DNA of 64,000 nucleotides from an uncultured Agathobacter sp. GTDB taxonomy: Bacteria > Bacillota > Clostridia > Lachnospirales > Lachnospiraceae. The notes under the pieces are model-generated. The model ran no database searches and was not told the origin of the DNA. It saw only the letters and a program-made list of their open reading frames with translations. Within the stretch, counting starts at the first letter, position 1; each line of letters starts with the position of its first letter. The DNA lies in NCBI GenBank assembly GCA_934307695.1, contig CAKRCS010000007.1, positions 24,118 to 88,117 of the forward strand, read 5' to 3'. Position numbers and translations under genes: made by a program. Of this stretch, positions 27,018 through 35,316 are shown in pieces.

Positions 27018-27356
27018 CTGCGAATTATATATGCCAATAGTAAAGTAGAAAAATACTTTACGGACTATAAGAAAATGCAGCAGAAGTTACCTTTCGAGTG
27101 GGTAAGGGCAGTAAAGAAGCATATAGATCGATTGGAGGCGGCAGAGAACTTTGGCGATTTCCTACGGTTGGGATTAGGGAAACCGGAGCAACTGGCAGGG
27201 CAGAGGAATCTTCGGTATTCTCTGCATATTGCGCCGCATGCAAGGCTGATTTTGGAGCTGAATGCAACACAGGATACGGTATTGATCTGTACGGAGATTG
27301 AAGTAGAGGGAGTGTGTGACTATCATGGGAGCAAAGAAAACTGGTATATCTCGTGA
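27018..27356 (+). CDS. higB: HigB/RelE-like toxin, apparent CTG start
   Basis: 112 residues if begun at CTG 27018, giving (M)RIIYANSKVEKYFTDYKK, the usual HigB/RelE N-terminus, then a domain with LRLGLGKPEQL and RNLRYSLHIAPHARLILEL. HigB toxins are ribosome-dependent mRNA interferases. The first in-frame ATG is at 27075 and would remove strand 1 and much of helix 1. In frame upstream of the CTG is a TGA (27015). GGTGA at 27007-27011 is well spaced for the CTG. Either a rare CTG start is used, the gene is damaged, or the base call is wrong. The next gene overlaps by 41 bp and encodes the antitoxin. Confidence 0.7.
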   Translation: MRIIYANSKVEKYFTDYKKMQQKLPFEWVRAVKKHIDRLEAAENFGDFLRLGLGKPEQLAGQRNLRYSLHIAPHARLILELNATQDTVLICTEIEVEGVCDYHGSKENWYIS

Positions 27357-28416
27357 ATTGCTGATTCATCCGGGTGAGACGATTGCGGATGTATTGGAAC
27401 AGCGTGGCATTTCGCAGGCGGAGCTGGCGGTTCGGACAGGAGTTTCTGCCGCTTATGTAAGCAATGTCATAGCCGGGAAAAAGGGAATTTCTGCTAAATT
27501 TGCATTGGCGCTCGAATATGCGCTGGGAGTCTCAAAGTCCTTCTGGATCAACCTTCAGGCAAATTATGACGTTGAATTATTAGAAGTGGATGAGCGAAAT
27601 ACCATAAGCGATGAAGAAAAAAAGGCGCGGAAATCATTGAAGGATATTGTTGGATATCTGCAGGAGCTTGGCAGGTTATCTTCCCTCGAAAAGACAAACG
27701 AATCGATACTTTCTCTGAGAAGATTTCTCCAGATCAGCAATCTTGCCAATCTAAAGGATGTGGTTCCCGGTGCGGTATTTCAACTATATAAAAAAGGGGA
27801 AACAGATGCTTATGCGTTGGGGGCATGGATACGGATGTGTCAGGTTCTCGGAGAAGAAAGCGACGTAGAAACACGGTTTGAACTGTCGAAGCTTGATATG
27901 CTCGTACATGAACTCAAGGGCGTAATGCTGGACAAGGGCGCAGATGTACAAGAAGAACTGCAAAGAATTTTTGCAGATTATGGAATCGATTTCTATATCG
28001 TAAGGAGTTTTCCGGGAGTACCGGTACTGGGCTATGTCTCTGTAAAGCAGGACGACACTTATCTGTTAGTTCTGACGATAAGAAATGCTTACGCGGATGC
28101 TTTCTGGATGTCGCTTTTTCACGAACTGGGACATATTGTAAATGGCGATGTGAGCAAAAATACTGGCTATATTGATTCCGGGGAGGACGAACGGAAGGAG
28201 GCTGCCGCAGATGCGTTTGCACGCGATATGCTGATATCAAAGCACGATTATCGGGTATTTGTGGAGCAGCAGTCTTTTGATATAGAGACAATTCGGAGAT
28301 TCGCATCCACACAGTATGTCATGCCCTATATTGTTGTCAAAAGATTACAGGAGGATCAGAAGCTGGAGCAGGATTCATTCGATGGAGATAGACCTATCTA
28401 CGATTGGAGCAAATAA
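27316..28416 (+). CDS. higA: HigA-type antitoxin fused to an ImmA/IrrE metallopeptidase domain
   Basis: 366 residues. Residues ~15-85 are a HigA-type helix-turn-helix (HPGETIADVLEQRGISQAELAVRTGVS, NVIAGKKGIS). Residues ~220-330 are a COG2856 zinc-peptidase domain with HELGH near 268-272 and the third ligand in EAAADAFARD. The fusion resembles phage-type regulators where the peptidase removes a repressor, so it may respond to stress. Overlaps the toxin gene by 41 bp. Start GTG 27316; ATG 27325 is possible. The palindrome at 26976 is its likely binding site. Confidence 0.85.
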   Translation: MTIMGAKKTGISRELLIHPGETIADVLEQRGISQAELAVRTGVSAAYVSNVIAGKKGISAKFALALEYALGVSKSFWINLQANYDVELLEVDERNTISDEEKKARKSLKDIVGYLQELGRLSSLEKTNESILSLRRFLQISNLANLKDVVPGAVFQLYKKGETDAYALGAWIRMCQVLGEESDVETRFELSKLDMLVHELKGVMLDKGADVQEELQRIFADYGIDFYIVRSFPGVPVLGYVSVKQDDTYLLVLTIRNAYADAFWMSLFHELGHIVNGDVSKNTGYIDSGEDERKEAAADAFARDMLISKHDYRVFVEQQSFDIETIRRFASTQYVMPYIVVKRLQEDQKLEQDSFDGDRPIYDWSK

Positions 28417-28428
28417 TTTGTGCAAGAC

Positions 28429-28455
28429 AGCCCCGGACAATTCAAGTCCGGGGCT
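28429..28455. terminator. Hairpin, right copy of the inverted pair
   Basis: Same 9-bp stem AGCCCCGGA/TCCGGGGCT, loop CAATTCAAG, which is the reverse complement of the left copy's loop except for one base. It ends the toxin-antitoxin module and lies 22 bp from the convergent hcp stop. Confidence 0.75.
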
Positions 28456-28476
28456 GAAGATACACTTGCGTGCTTT

Positions 28477-30015
28477 TTATCTATTTAAGATCTTAGCAAG
28501 GTCTGCCTCCGGGGAGGAGATCGGTGCAATGTGGTAGGTGTCGACCAGAACCTGAAGCACATTCGGCGAGATAAATGCCGGGAGGGATGGACCGAGCAGG
28601 ATATTCTGGATACCCAGATGGAAAAGGGTAAGCAGAATACATACTGCCTTCTGCTCATACCAGGACAGGATCATGGACAGAGGCAGATCGTTGACACCAC
28701 ACTCAAACGCATTTGCCAGCGCAACAGCCACCTGGATGGCACCGTATGCATCGTTACACTGTCCCATATCAAGAATGCGCGGGAATGGACCGATGTTTCC
28801 GAGCTGCAAGTCGTTAAAACGGTATTTTCCGCAGGCAAGCGTAAGGATAATGGAATCCTCCGGAGTCTGTTTTACAAAATCCGTGTAATAGTTGCGCCCC
28901 GGCTTGGCACCGTCACATCCTGCAACCAGGAAAAAGTGCTTGATTGCTCCGGCTTTTACCGCCTCAACGATCGTCTGTGCGTTGGAAAGGATCGTATCTC
29001 GCCCAAAGCCTGTCATGACGGTATTTCCGCCGTTGATTCCGGCAAATTCCGTATCATGATCATAACCGCCGAGCGCAAGCGCCTTTTCGATAACCGGTGT
29101 AAAATCTTTTTCTTCCCCGATATGGACGATCTCCGGGTAGGATACAACCTCTGTGGTAAATACGCGGTCGCTGTAACTGCTCTTTGGCGGCATGAGACAG
29201 TTGGTGGTGTAGACGATCGGCGCCGGAATATCAGCAAATTCCTTCTGCTGATTTTGCCATGCCGTACCGAAATTCCCCTTCAAATGTGGATATTTCTTAA
29301 GCTCCGGATAGCCGTGTGCCGGGAGCATCTCCCCGTGTGTGTAGATGTTGATCCCCTTGTCCCGGGTCTGTTCCAAAAGCTGTTTCAGATCGTACAGATC
29401 ATGCCCGGTAATGACGATAAAAGGACCTTTTTCAACGGTGAGCGGAACCTCCGTAGGAACTGGATTGCCATAGGTTTTGGTATTCGCTTCATCCAGGAGC
29501 GCCATGCACTGCAGATTGACCTCGCCGACCTTCAACACGACCGGAAGAAGCTCATCCATACCGCTGTCGGAGCCGACTGCGCGCAGCACCTCATAGAAAA
29601 AGGCGTTAACCGTGTCATCGGTGTAGCCAAGCACCGCAGCGTGATATGCGTAGGCTGCCATTCCACGGACACCGAACAGGATGAGGGATTTAAGAGAACG
29701 GATATCTTCCTCCGCATCCCATACCCGCTTCATATCATAATTGCGGCTGTCGCCGGATGCAGCGTGTACGTCAGCAATGAGCTTGGTGATCGTTTCCTTG
29801 TTGAAATTCACATTTGTGATCGTGGTAAAAAGTGACTTTACGATCAGCTCGTCATATTGTGGCTGGCGCTCCTTCTGCGCGAGGACGATGATCGCACCGG
29901 TCAAAACATCCTGTAAATTGGCAATTTCCGGTGTCTTTCCGCATACGCCGCTTTTGGTGCAGCCACTGCAGCCTGCGGTCTGTTCACACTGAAAACAAAA
30001 CATCTGGTTTTCCAT
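28477..30015 (-). CDS. hcp: Hybrid-cluster protein (hydroxylamine reductase / NO reductase)
   Basis: 512 residues. The N-terminal cysteines C7, C10, C16, C19 and C25 (CFQCEQTAGCSGC, then GVCG) hold a 4Fe-4S cluster. The rest carries the hybrid-cluster ligand segments, including ITGHDLYDL, YTHGEMLPAHGYPEL, NCLMPP, FLVAGCDGAKPGRNY, LACGKYRFN and GQCNDAYG. Hcp reduces nitric oxide or hydroxylamine and protects anaerobes from nitrosative stress. Divergent from a Crp/Fnr-type regulator with a palindrome between them, which is the usual HcpR arrangement. No hcr reductase gene is present. Confidence 0.96.
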   Translation of the reverse strand: MENQMFCFQCEQTAGCSGCTKSGVCGKTPEIANLQDVLTGAIIVLAQKERQPQYDELIVKSLFTTITNVNFNKETITKLIADVHAASGDSRNYDMKRVWDAEEDIRSLKSLILFGVRGMAAYAYHAAVLGYTDDTVNAFFYEVLRAVGSDSGMDELLPVVLKVGEVNLQCMALLDEANTKTYGNPVPTEVPLTVEKGPFIVITGHDLYDLKQLLEQTRDKGINIYTHGEMLPAHGYPELKKYPHLKGNFGTAWQNQQKEFADIPAPIVYTTNCLMPPKSSYSDRVFTTEVVSYPEIVHIGEEKDFTPVIEKALALGGYDHDTEFAGINGGNTVMTGFGRDTILSNAQTIVEAVKAGAIKHFFLVAGCDGAKPGRNYYTDFVKQTPEDSIILTLACGKYRFNDLQLGNIGPFPRILDMGQCNDAYGAIQVAVALANAFECGVNDLPLSMILSWYEQKAVCILLTLFHLGIQNILLGPSLPAFISPNVLQVLVDTYHIAPISSPEADLAKILNR

Positions 30016-30117
30016 CTTTAAAATCTCCTTTTTGAATAAATTTTTATTTTTTTCGGATTAAGTCCGATTTCTCTCTCGTTCACAAGACACATTCTAAATG
30101 GATTTTTAAAATTGTTC

Positions 30118-30133
30118 TGTTGCTATGGCAACA
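30118..30133. promoter_or_regulatory. Crp/Fnr-type operator between hcp and its regulator
   Basis: TGTTGC (30118-30123) TATG GCAACA (30128-30133) is a perfect 6-bp dyad with a 4-bp centre, the shape of Crp/Fnr-family sites. A second short dyad TCGGA/TCCGA lies at about 30052-30066, nearer hcp. Confidence 0.6.
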
Positions 30134-30197
30134 ATTTTTGCATACAATAATTGGGAAAGAAATCCGATGGAATTGACGGAGCGACAGGAGTATCATT

Positions 30198-30887
30198 ATG
30201 AAGGAAAAACGCATGGAAAGTGCATATACAGAAGCGATTGCAAACTGCCGTTTGTTTAATAACATACCCAAAGAGAAATTGGACGAGCTGATTTCCTTCC
30301 TGCATGGACATATCCGATCCTATCAGAAGGGCGAGACGATCGTCCGGCTGGGCGATCCGTTTTCCTATGCGGGGATCGTGCTCGAAGGAAAAGTGGAGGT
30401 ATCTTACACAAACAATCACTATGACAAATTCAACGTGAATCACTTTGCTCCATCTGAGATTTTCGGGGAGGCACTCGCCCTAAAGCGGATCTCATACAGC
30501 CCGATACAGGTACAGGCGTTGTCGGACAGCCGGATCTTGTTTGTGGATCTAAGCTATGTGCTGGTTTCCGAGGAAAGGTGCTGTGATGCGTGCGGCTTTT
30601 TACACCAGCTTCTGCTCAATCTTACAAGCAGAATGGCAGACCAGAATGTATTTTCCAACCTGAAGCTGCGCATTTTGAGCCAGAAATCGCTCCGGGACCG
30701 GATCTTTGTCTACCTCGGAAGCATCCAGCCGGACGAGCAGGGGGTACGGCATGTTCCTTTCTCGCAGACTGCGCTTGCAGAGTTCTTGTGCGTCAACCGC
30801 AGCGCACTCTCGCGGGAACTCGGCAGAATGCAGGACGAAAACCTGCTTTTGATCCGCGGCAGCGAATATACGCTTTTATCCCAATAG
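30198..30887 (+). CDS. Crp/Fnr family regulator, HcpR-like
   Basis: 229 residues. N-terminal cyclic-nucleotide-type barrel (about 20-130, with KGETIVRLGDPFSYAGIVLEGKVEV) and C-terminal winged helix (FSQTALAEFLCVNRSALSRELGRMQDENLL). No Fnr-type N-terminal cysteine cluster. Being divergent from hcp, it probably senses nitric oxide or a related species and activates hcp, as HcpR does in other anaerobes; that is inference from context. GACAGGAG ribosome site region. Confidence 0.85.
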   Translation: MKEKRMESAYTEAIANCRLFNNIPKEKLDELISFLHGHIRSYQKGETIVRLGDPFSYAGIVLEGKVEVSYTNNHYDKFNVNHFAPSEIFGEALALKRISYSPIQVQALSDSRILFVDLSYVLVSEERCCDACGFLHQLLLNLTSRMADQNVFSNLKLRILSQKSLRDRIFVYLGSIQPDEQGVRHVPFSQTALAEFLCVNRSALSRELGRMQDENLLLIRGSEYTLLSQ

Positions 30888-30908
30888 ATATTTCATAGCC
30901 CTCCCGCC

Positions 30909-30997
30909 GCCCGACTGTCCGTGACAGAAAGACTTGCACGCAAGAAGAACACAAAAGTTCTCGAATTGCAAAGTCTTTCTGCCACGAACCGTCGGGC
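30909..30997. repeat. 89-nt fold-back element
   Basis: An imperfect long inverted repeat: GCCCGAC...GACAGAAAGACTT on the left pairs with AAGTCTTTCTG...GTCGGGC on the right, closing with GAAC/GTTC around an ACAAAA loop (30951-30956). There is no T run, so it is not a simple terminator. It lies between the Crp/Fnr gene and a MATE remnant. It could be a small mobile element or a structured RNA. Confidence 0.6.
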
Positions 30998-31072
30998 TGG
31001 AGTGCTCAAACCTATAAAAGACAGAACTCATAAATAAACCGCCGGACGGTTATTAGAATTTCACAATTTGCG

Positions 31073-31567
31073 GTGGTGCTTTCAATAATGCCGGCGCAGG
31101 AGTTCGGCAACGCCTATTCCCTATTTGTATCACAGAATTATGGGGCAAAAAAAGACGAGCGCATCCGGAGAGGAAGCCGCATATCCTTTGTTGCATCTGC
31201 GGTATTTTGTGTGATAATCTCCGCACTAATCTTCATCTTTGCAGACCGTCTGATGGGAATTTTTGTAGATGCGACAGAGTATATGGTTATCGCGGAAGGT
31301 GCCAGATATTTAAGGATCGAAGGTGTGATGTATGTGGGAATCGGAGTGCTGTTTTTGTGGTACGGATATTTCCGCGGTATCAACCGTCCGCAGATTTCAC
31401 TGGTTCTGACAGTTGTTTCGCTCGGAACGAGAGTCGTGCTCTCATATATATTTGCACCACATACGCCGCTCGGCGTGGTGGCGATCTGGCTGGCGATCCC
31501 GATCGGGTGGGTACTTGCAGATATTGTCGGATGGATTTTTTACAGGAGGGATAGGAAATGGCGATAG
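31073..31567 (+). pseudogene. MATE family efflux protein, C-terminal fragment
   Basis: About 164 codons matching the last third of a MATE transporter: EFGNAYSLFVSQNYGAKKDERIRRGS, then four hydrophobic helices with YGYFRGINRPQISL near the middle. Full MATE proteins have about 450 residues and twelve helices, so two thirds are missing. The open frame begins at an odd GTG without ribosome site, just after the fold-back element. The gene is probably decayed. Confidence 0.75.
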
Positions 31568-32526
31568 CAGAACAGGCGCATACCAGAATATTTGGCTGTA
31601 AAGCAAAAGCCCCGCTTCATTACGCGGTGTGTGGACAGCTTCTAAGCCCGGCGGGATTTCTCCACCACCGCCGCAATTTTGCATACCATGTTCTGATCTT
31701 AGTGACAGAGGGAACCTTGTTTATCCATGCAAACAATGCCCCGCATAAGGTTGGTGCGGGGCAGTATATTTTCTTAAGGGCAGGAGAGGAGCACTTCGGG
31801 GAACGCCCATCGGAGGGAAAGCTATCCTATCTGTGGGTACATTTTCAAGCGGATACGCCGATGGAAGAACTAAGAGGCAAGATAGTGCCGGAACCAGCCC
31901 CGGCTCCATTGCAAGCTCCAGCTCTACTGCAAGCACCAGCTCCACTGCAAGCAACGACTGCTGGGCTGGCAGGCGTGCCGACTCACGCCGCAGAGGAAGC
32001 GTACATGTATCAGTTTCCGGAAACCGGACATCTGCCCGATATGGGGCGCGCAGCGCAGCTTTTTCGTCAGTTGATGGATGTCTCCTTCGAGGAGGGGGCA
32101 TATACACAGAATATGTCCGACTATGCGATGAGCCTGCTTCTGATGGAGATTTCAAGAGGATATGCACAGCCGGCAGGAGCGCCGGACAAGCTGCCGGAGG
32201 CGGTAATATCTGCACGGGAATGGATCAAAAACCACTATTACCATCCGTTCGAGGTTTCGGAGCTGGCAGAGATCTTAGGCTATCGCGCCGATTATCTGTC
32301 ATCGCTGTTCAAGCGGCAGATGGGAGTGTCAATCGTGCGATACGCGAACCAGATCCGTATCCGGACAGCCAGGACACTGCTTTCCAACTATGACGTAACC
32401 ATAAAAGAAGCCGCATATTCCTGCGGCTTCTCAGATGAAAAATATTTTATGAAGGTTTTTAAACAGATGGAGGGAATCACCCCCGCCCAGTATCGCAGCT
32501 CCTTTAACCGAAGGAACGTGAACTAA
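31558..32526 (+). CDS. AraC family transcriptional regulator with a repeat-bearing linker
   Basis: 322 residues. N-terminal cupin-type sensor domain (~20-100: PAGFLHHRRNFAYHVLILVTEG, VGAGQYIFLRAGEEHFG), a variable linker, and a C-terminal AraC DNA-binding domain (~215-315: FEVSELAEILGYRADYLSSLFKRQMG, IKEAAYSCGFSDEKYFMKVFKQMEGITPAQYR). The linker holds a Pro/Ala/Leu/Gln repeat encoded by an 18-24 bp tandem repeat. It overlaps the MATE remnant by 10 bp. Convergent with the GH127 gene, which it may regulate. The sensor domain suggests a sugar ligand. Confidence 0.88.
   Translation: MAIAEQAHTRIFGCKAKAPLHYAVCGQLLSPAGFLHHRRNFAYHVLILVTEGTLFIHANNAPHKVGAGQYIFLRAGEEHFGERPSEGKLSYLWVHFQADTPMEELRGKIVPEPAPAPLQAPALLQAPAPLQATTAGLAGVPTHAAEEAYMYQFPETGHLPDMGRAAQLFRQLMDVSFEEGAYTQNMSDYAMSLLLMEISRGYAQPAGAPDKLPEAVISAREWIKNHYYHPFEVSELAEILGYRADYLSSLFKRQMGVSIVRYANQIRIRTARTLLSNYDVTIKEAAYSCGFSDEKYFMKVFKQMEGITPAQYRSSFNRRNVN
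31893..31958 (+). repeat. In-frame minisatellite in the AraC linker
   Basis: Three to four degenerate copies of a Pro-Ala-(Pro/Leu)-Leu-Gln-Ala unit, with CCAGCTC(C/T)ACTGCAAGCA as the clearest DNA unit. The region is much more GC-rich and repetitive than the flanks. Confidence 0.65.
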
Positions 32527-32550
32527 CACCGGGCATGAGATGAAGCCCGA

Positions 32551-34338
32551 TTATCTTTTGGTGAAGTATACCGTGTAAGTCTCATCCGCAATATCGTAGA
32601 TCGGAACGAACTCAAAGTTTTCCGGCTGGTTGATCGTGCGGTAGGTCGTCTGCTTCCACGGGAAAGTCTCGTAGGTGTGCTCGGTCGTATACATAAGCGC
32701 GCTGCACGGATCATCATTTTCCATAACGATGCCGCGATCCTTGTCCGTAAGTCCAGCAAGAACGATCGGTCCCTCGGAAAATGCAACCATATTTGGCATA
32801 TCCGGAAATGTGGAGGTAGTCAGCGCTGCAGGGAAATAAAGGTTGATCGTGTCATCTGACCATATCCGGTCAAGCTCCAGGTATCCGTTTTGAACCGTAA
32901 GCTCTTTTTGTTCTTCATTGTTGATGGAAAGAACCGGTGAACCCTGAATCCATGCAGGAACGCGGAGCGCAACGGTAAACAGCTCCGGGGTAGCTGCCTT
33001 GACGTTTAACTTGATGTACCAGCGGTTCATGCGGCTGTCATCATGCTCATCAAAGAAAGCTCCGTCGTTGTAATATTTCATATCAACGCTCTGGGTTACG
33101 GTGACATTTTCGCTGCGGCGGTAGGAAGAATTGATGTACTGCGCAACAACGAGACGGTTTGCAGCAGCATCCTCATACCAGCAGAGCGACGGATAAATAG
33201 TATGTGCCTGAACGGTGGTTCCGTGGCAGCACCAGAAATCCTTTGTCTTGCTTCCCCACTTCTTCACGCTGCCGAATTTCATCGGTAAGAAATAGGCTGG
33301 CATTCCGGTGGATTTATTCTGCTGTGCAAGGAATCCGTTGTAGAGATTCTTCTCAATGTAATCCAGATAAACCGTATCTCCGGTAAAACGGAACAGGTAA
33401 TCAGCCAGCCGCACCATATTGTATACTGTACAAAATTCCTGCGTGCGGTCGCCGGCAAACATGCCTAACTTGTGCGGCGGAATCCAGAATTCTCCGGAAT
33501 TTTGACCACCTGTGCAAAAAGCCTCACGATCATCGACGGCACATTTCCAGAAGCTCTCCACAAGTGTAAGCCATGACGTATCTCCGGTTGCCTCATACAT
33601 CTGTGCGGCACCATGCGCCCAAGGGATACTTGCGTTGGCATGGCAGTTGGATAACGGATCAATGCCGTTGGACAGCTTTTTGTAAATGGATGGATGCGAA
33701 TATCGGTTTGCCAGTGTCAGGTATACCTCATCACCTGTGAGACGATAGAGACCAGCCCACACTTCGAGCATTCCGCCCTCCTCGCCGCTGTATACTGCGT
33801 GAGGATTTTTCTCCTGCATGGCAGCAGTCCAGTCCAGATACCAGTCTGCGGCGCTGCGGAGAATGGAAAGCGCAGTGGTATTTTCCGTGTACAAAGCGCA
33901 GTGGTAAAGACCAAGCAGCGTCTTGTGAAGCGTATACTGCGGTGACCAGACATATTGATTTTTTTCGAGCTTTTCAAAATACTTCTCAGGGATCGGACCG
34001 ATCCAGCGTCCGCCGTTTAACTCCTGACAGCGTGCAAGCTCGTCCACAACAAAGTCGAGCTTTGCCTTCAGCGCAAGGTCGTTATTCTGGACAACTGTTG
34101 CGGCAGCAGCGGACATCCAGTGACCGAGAAAATGTCCACGAAGCTGACAGGTAGGAGACTCCCAGCCGAGATGCATTTCGGTAACATCGCGGTCGGTGCG
34201 GATGCCGGCCTCCAGATAAAAGTTCTGTAAAAGGTTTTCTGTCTTAAGCTCCATCAGATATGCCCGGTTGAGGTCTGCGCGCTCCTTGAAAAGACCGGGA
34301 AGCAGATGAGCCTGTTCCATAGAAATTTGTTTTAACAT
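32551..34338 (-). CDS. GH127-family glycoside hydrolase (beta-L-arabinofuranosidase type)
   Basis: 595 residues, intracellular (no signal peptide). It shows the DUF1680/GH127 pattern: GHFLGHWMSAAA near residue 70, an (alpha/alpha)6 barrel, and FWCCHGT near residue 370 with the paired cysteines that bind zinc and supply the nucleophile, plus the C-terminal beta-domain. Relatives release L-arabinofuranose from plant glycans or extensin. ATG at 34338 follows AAAGGGTGG; the GTG at 34350 overlaps that site. Probable target of the convergent AraC regulator. Substrate is a family-based guess. Confidence 0.9.
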   Translation of the reverse strand: MLKQISMEQAHLLPGLFKERADLNRAYLMELKTENLLQNFYLEAGIRTDRDVTEMHLGWESPTCQLRGHFLGHWMSAAAATVVQNNDLALKAKLDFVVDELARCQELNGGRWIGPIPEKYFEKLEKNQYVWSPQYTLHKTLLGLYHCALYTENTTALSILRSAADWYLDWTAAMQEKNPHAVYSGEEGGMLEVWAGLYRLTGDEVYLTLANRYSHPSIYKKLSNGIDPLSNCHANASIPWAHGAAQMYEATGDTSWLTLVESFWKCAVDDREAFCTGGQNSGEFWIPPHKLGMFAGDRTQEFCTVYNMVRLADYLFRFTGDTVYLDYIEKNLYNGFLAQQNKSTGMPAYFLPMKFGSVKKWGSKTKDFWCCHGTTVQAHTIYPSLCWYEDAAANRLVVAQYINSSYRRSENVTVTQSVDMKYYNDGAFFDEHDDSRMNRWYIKLNVKAATPELFTVALRVPAWIQGSPVLSINNEEQKELTVQNGYLELDRIWSDDTINLYFPAALTTSTFPDMPNMVAFSEGPIVLAGLTDKDRGIVMENDDPCSALMYTTEHTYETFPWKQTTYRTINQPENFEFVPIYDIADETYTVYFTKR

Positions 34339-34508
34339 GTGTTGTACCACCCTTTCGTTTTGTACCTTCTGATGATTTTATTATAAACACCCCGGCACAG
34401 ACTGTAAGTAGACAAAAGGCAAAAAAGGTAGAAATTTCTTTGATAAGCGCGCATTAAGTGCTATGATAAGCAAAAGAAAATCTATGAGCATGGGGAGGAA
34501 AATAACCT

Positions 34509-34715
34509 ATGGACGATTACAGCATCGCAAATACGACAAAGGAAGAACGTATCGCATTGATCCGGCAGTGGCTTCCAGACGATGACGGGCTTGACGACAG
34601 CGAGGGCATGGATCTGTGGGATATTTATGCGGATTACATCAACGGCAAGCGTGAGATCGCGGAGATCAATGCGCAGATGTCCGGCACCTTTTATACCGAG
34701 GAAGAGCTGCAGTAG
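34509..34715 (+). CDS. Small acidic protein, unknown
   Basis: 68 residues, strongly acidic (about 16 Asp/Glu): TTKEERIALIRQWLPDDDGLDD, a helical middle, and a tail ending FYTEEELQ. Perfect GGGAGG ribosome site 8 nt before ATG. Looks like a real small gene; no family recognised. May be in an operon with the zinc-ribbon protein that follows. Confidence 0.65.
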   Translation: MDDYSIANTTKEERIALIRQWLPDDDGLDDSEGMDLWDIYADYINGKREIAEINAQMSGTFYTEEELQ

Positions 34716-34800
34716 ACTGCATAGCGGAAAATATAATTGCAGGAAACGCGTATGCGGTCGAATACTATTTTGCAGAGAATGAATGAAAAGAGGAAAAGCT

Positions 34801-35070
34801 ATGTTTTATGTACCGGATGGCACACAGATGTGTGGATATTATGAATGCAAGGAATGCGGGAATCGTTTTTTATCGCTTAAGATCGGACCTACGCTCGTCT
34901 GCCCGTACTGCGGCGAGGAGCCGGATATGGAGATCGGACCGGATGAGGAGATGCCGAAGGTTGTTGAAACCGCAAAGCTGCTTCAGGTTGTAAACGGCGA
35001 GGAAGAAGTCGAAAAAATGGATACACTGCTGTCACTTGCCATAACCGGAGGGGACTATGAATGGATATAA
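34801..35070 (+). CDS. Small zinc-ribbon protein
   Basis: 89 residues. YYECKECGNRFLSLKIGPTLVCPYCGEE (about 15-42) has two Cys-x2-Cys pairs, a rubredoxin-like zinc ribbon. The rest is acidic and helical. ATG at 34801 follows AGAGGAAA; an earlier ATG at 34783 overlaps that site. Function unknown; possibly binds nucleic acid or a protein partner. Confidence 0.7.
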   Translation: MFYVPDGTQMCGYYECKECGNRFLSLKIGPTLVCPYCGEEPDMEIGPDEEMPKVVETAKLLQVVNGEEEVEKMDTLLSLAITGGDYEWI

Positions 35071-35198
35071 ATCCCCTATGCAAACAGCATTTTAGGGGAA
35101 CTCAATTACCACTTGATAGCATTTTGCGATTGCTTTCTTATAATGGAATTAAATCTGAACGATCGTCGGGTTACAAATAGAAAAAGGAGAAAACAACT

Positions 35199-35303
35199 AT
35201 GTTTAGTATGCCTGCCGTTTCTGGGCGCACAGGGAGTAAAAGAGTTAATGAGCAGATATGCGCGGGGATAAATCTTGAAGTAAAATGCGTTAAGCATGAT
35301 TAG
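35199..35303 (+). CDS. 34-residue small ORF upstream of acylphosphatase
   Basis: ATG 35199 has AAGGAG at proper spacing. The product, 34 residues, starts MFSMPAVSGRTGSKRV, is basic, and has two cysteines (IC, KC) near the end. It stops 14 bp before the acylphosphatase start. No homologue recognised. It may be a real small protein or a leader peptide. Confidence 0.4.
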   Translation: MFSMPAVSGRTGSKRVNEQICAGINLEVKCVKHD

Positions 35304-35316
35304 CAGGAGGTTTCGG

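Noticed and set aside
28531..29835. Long open frame antisense to hcp (434 codons)
   Set aside because: It has no ribosome site or family match and lies opposite a clear hybrid-cluster protein with all cysteine ligands; it is a shadow of codon bias.
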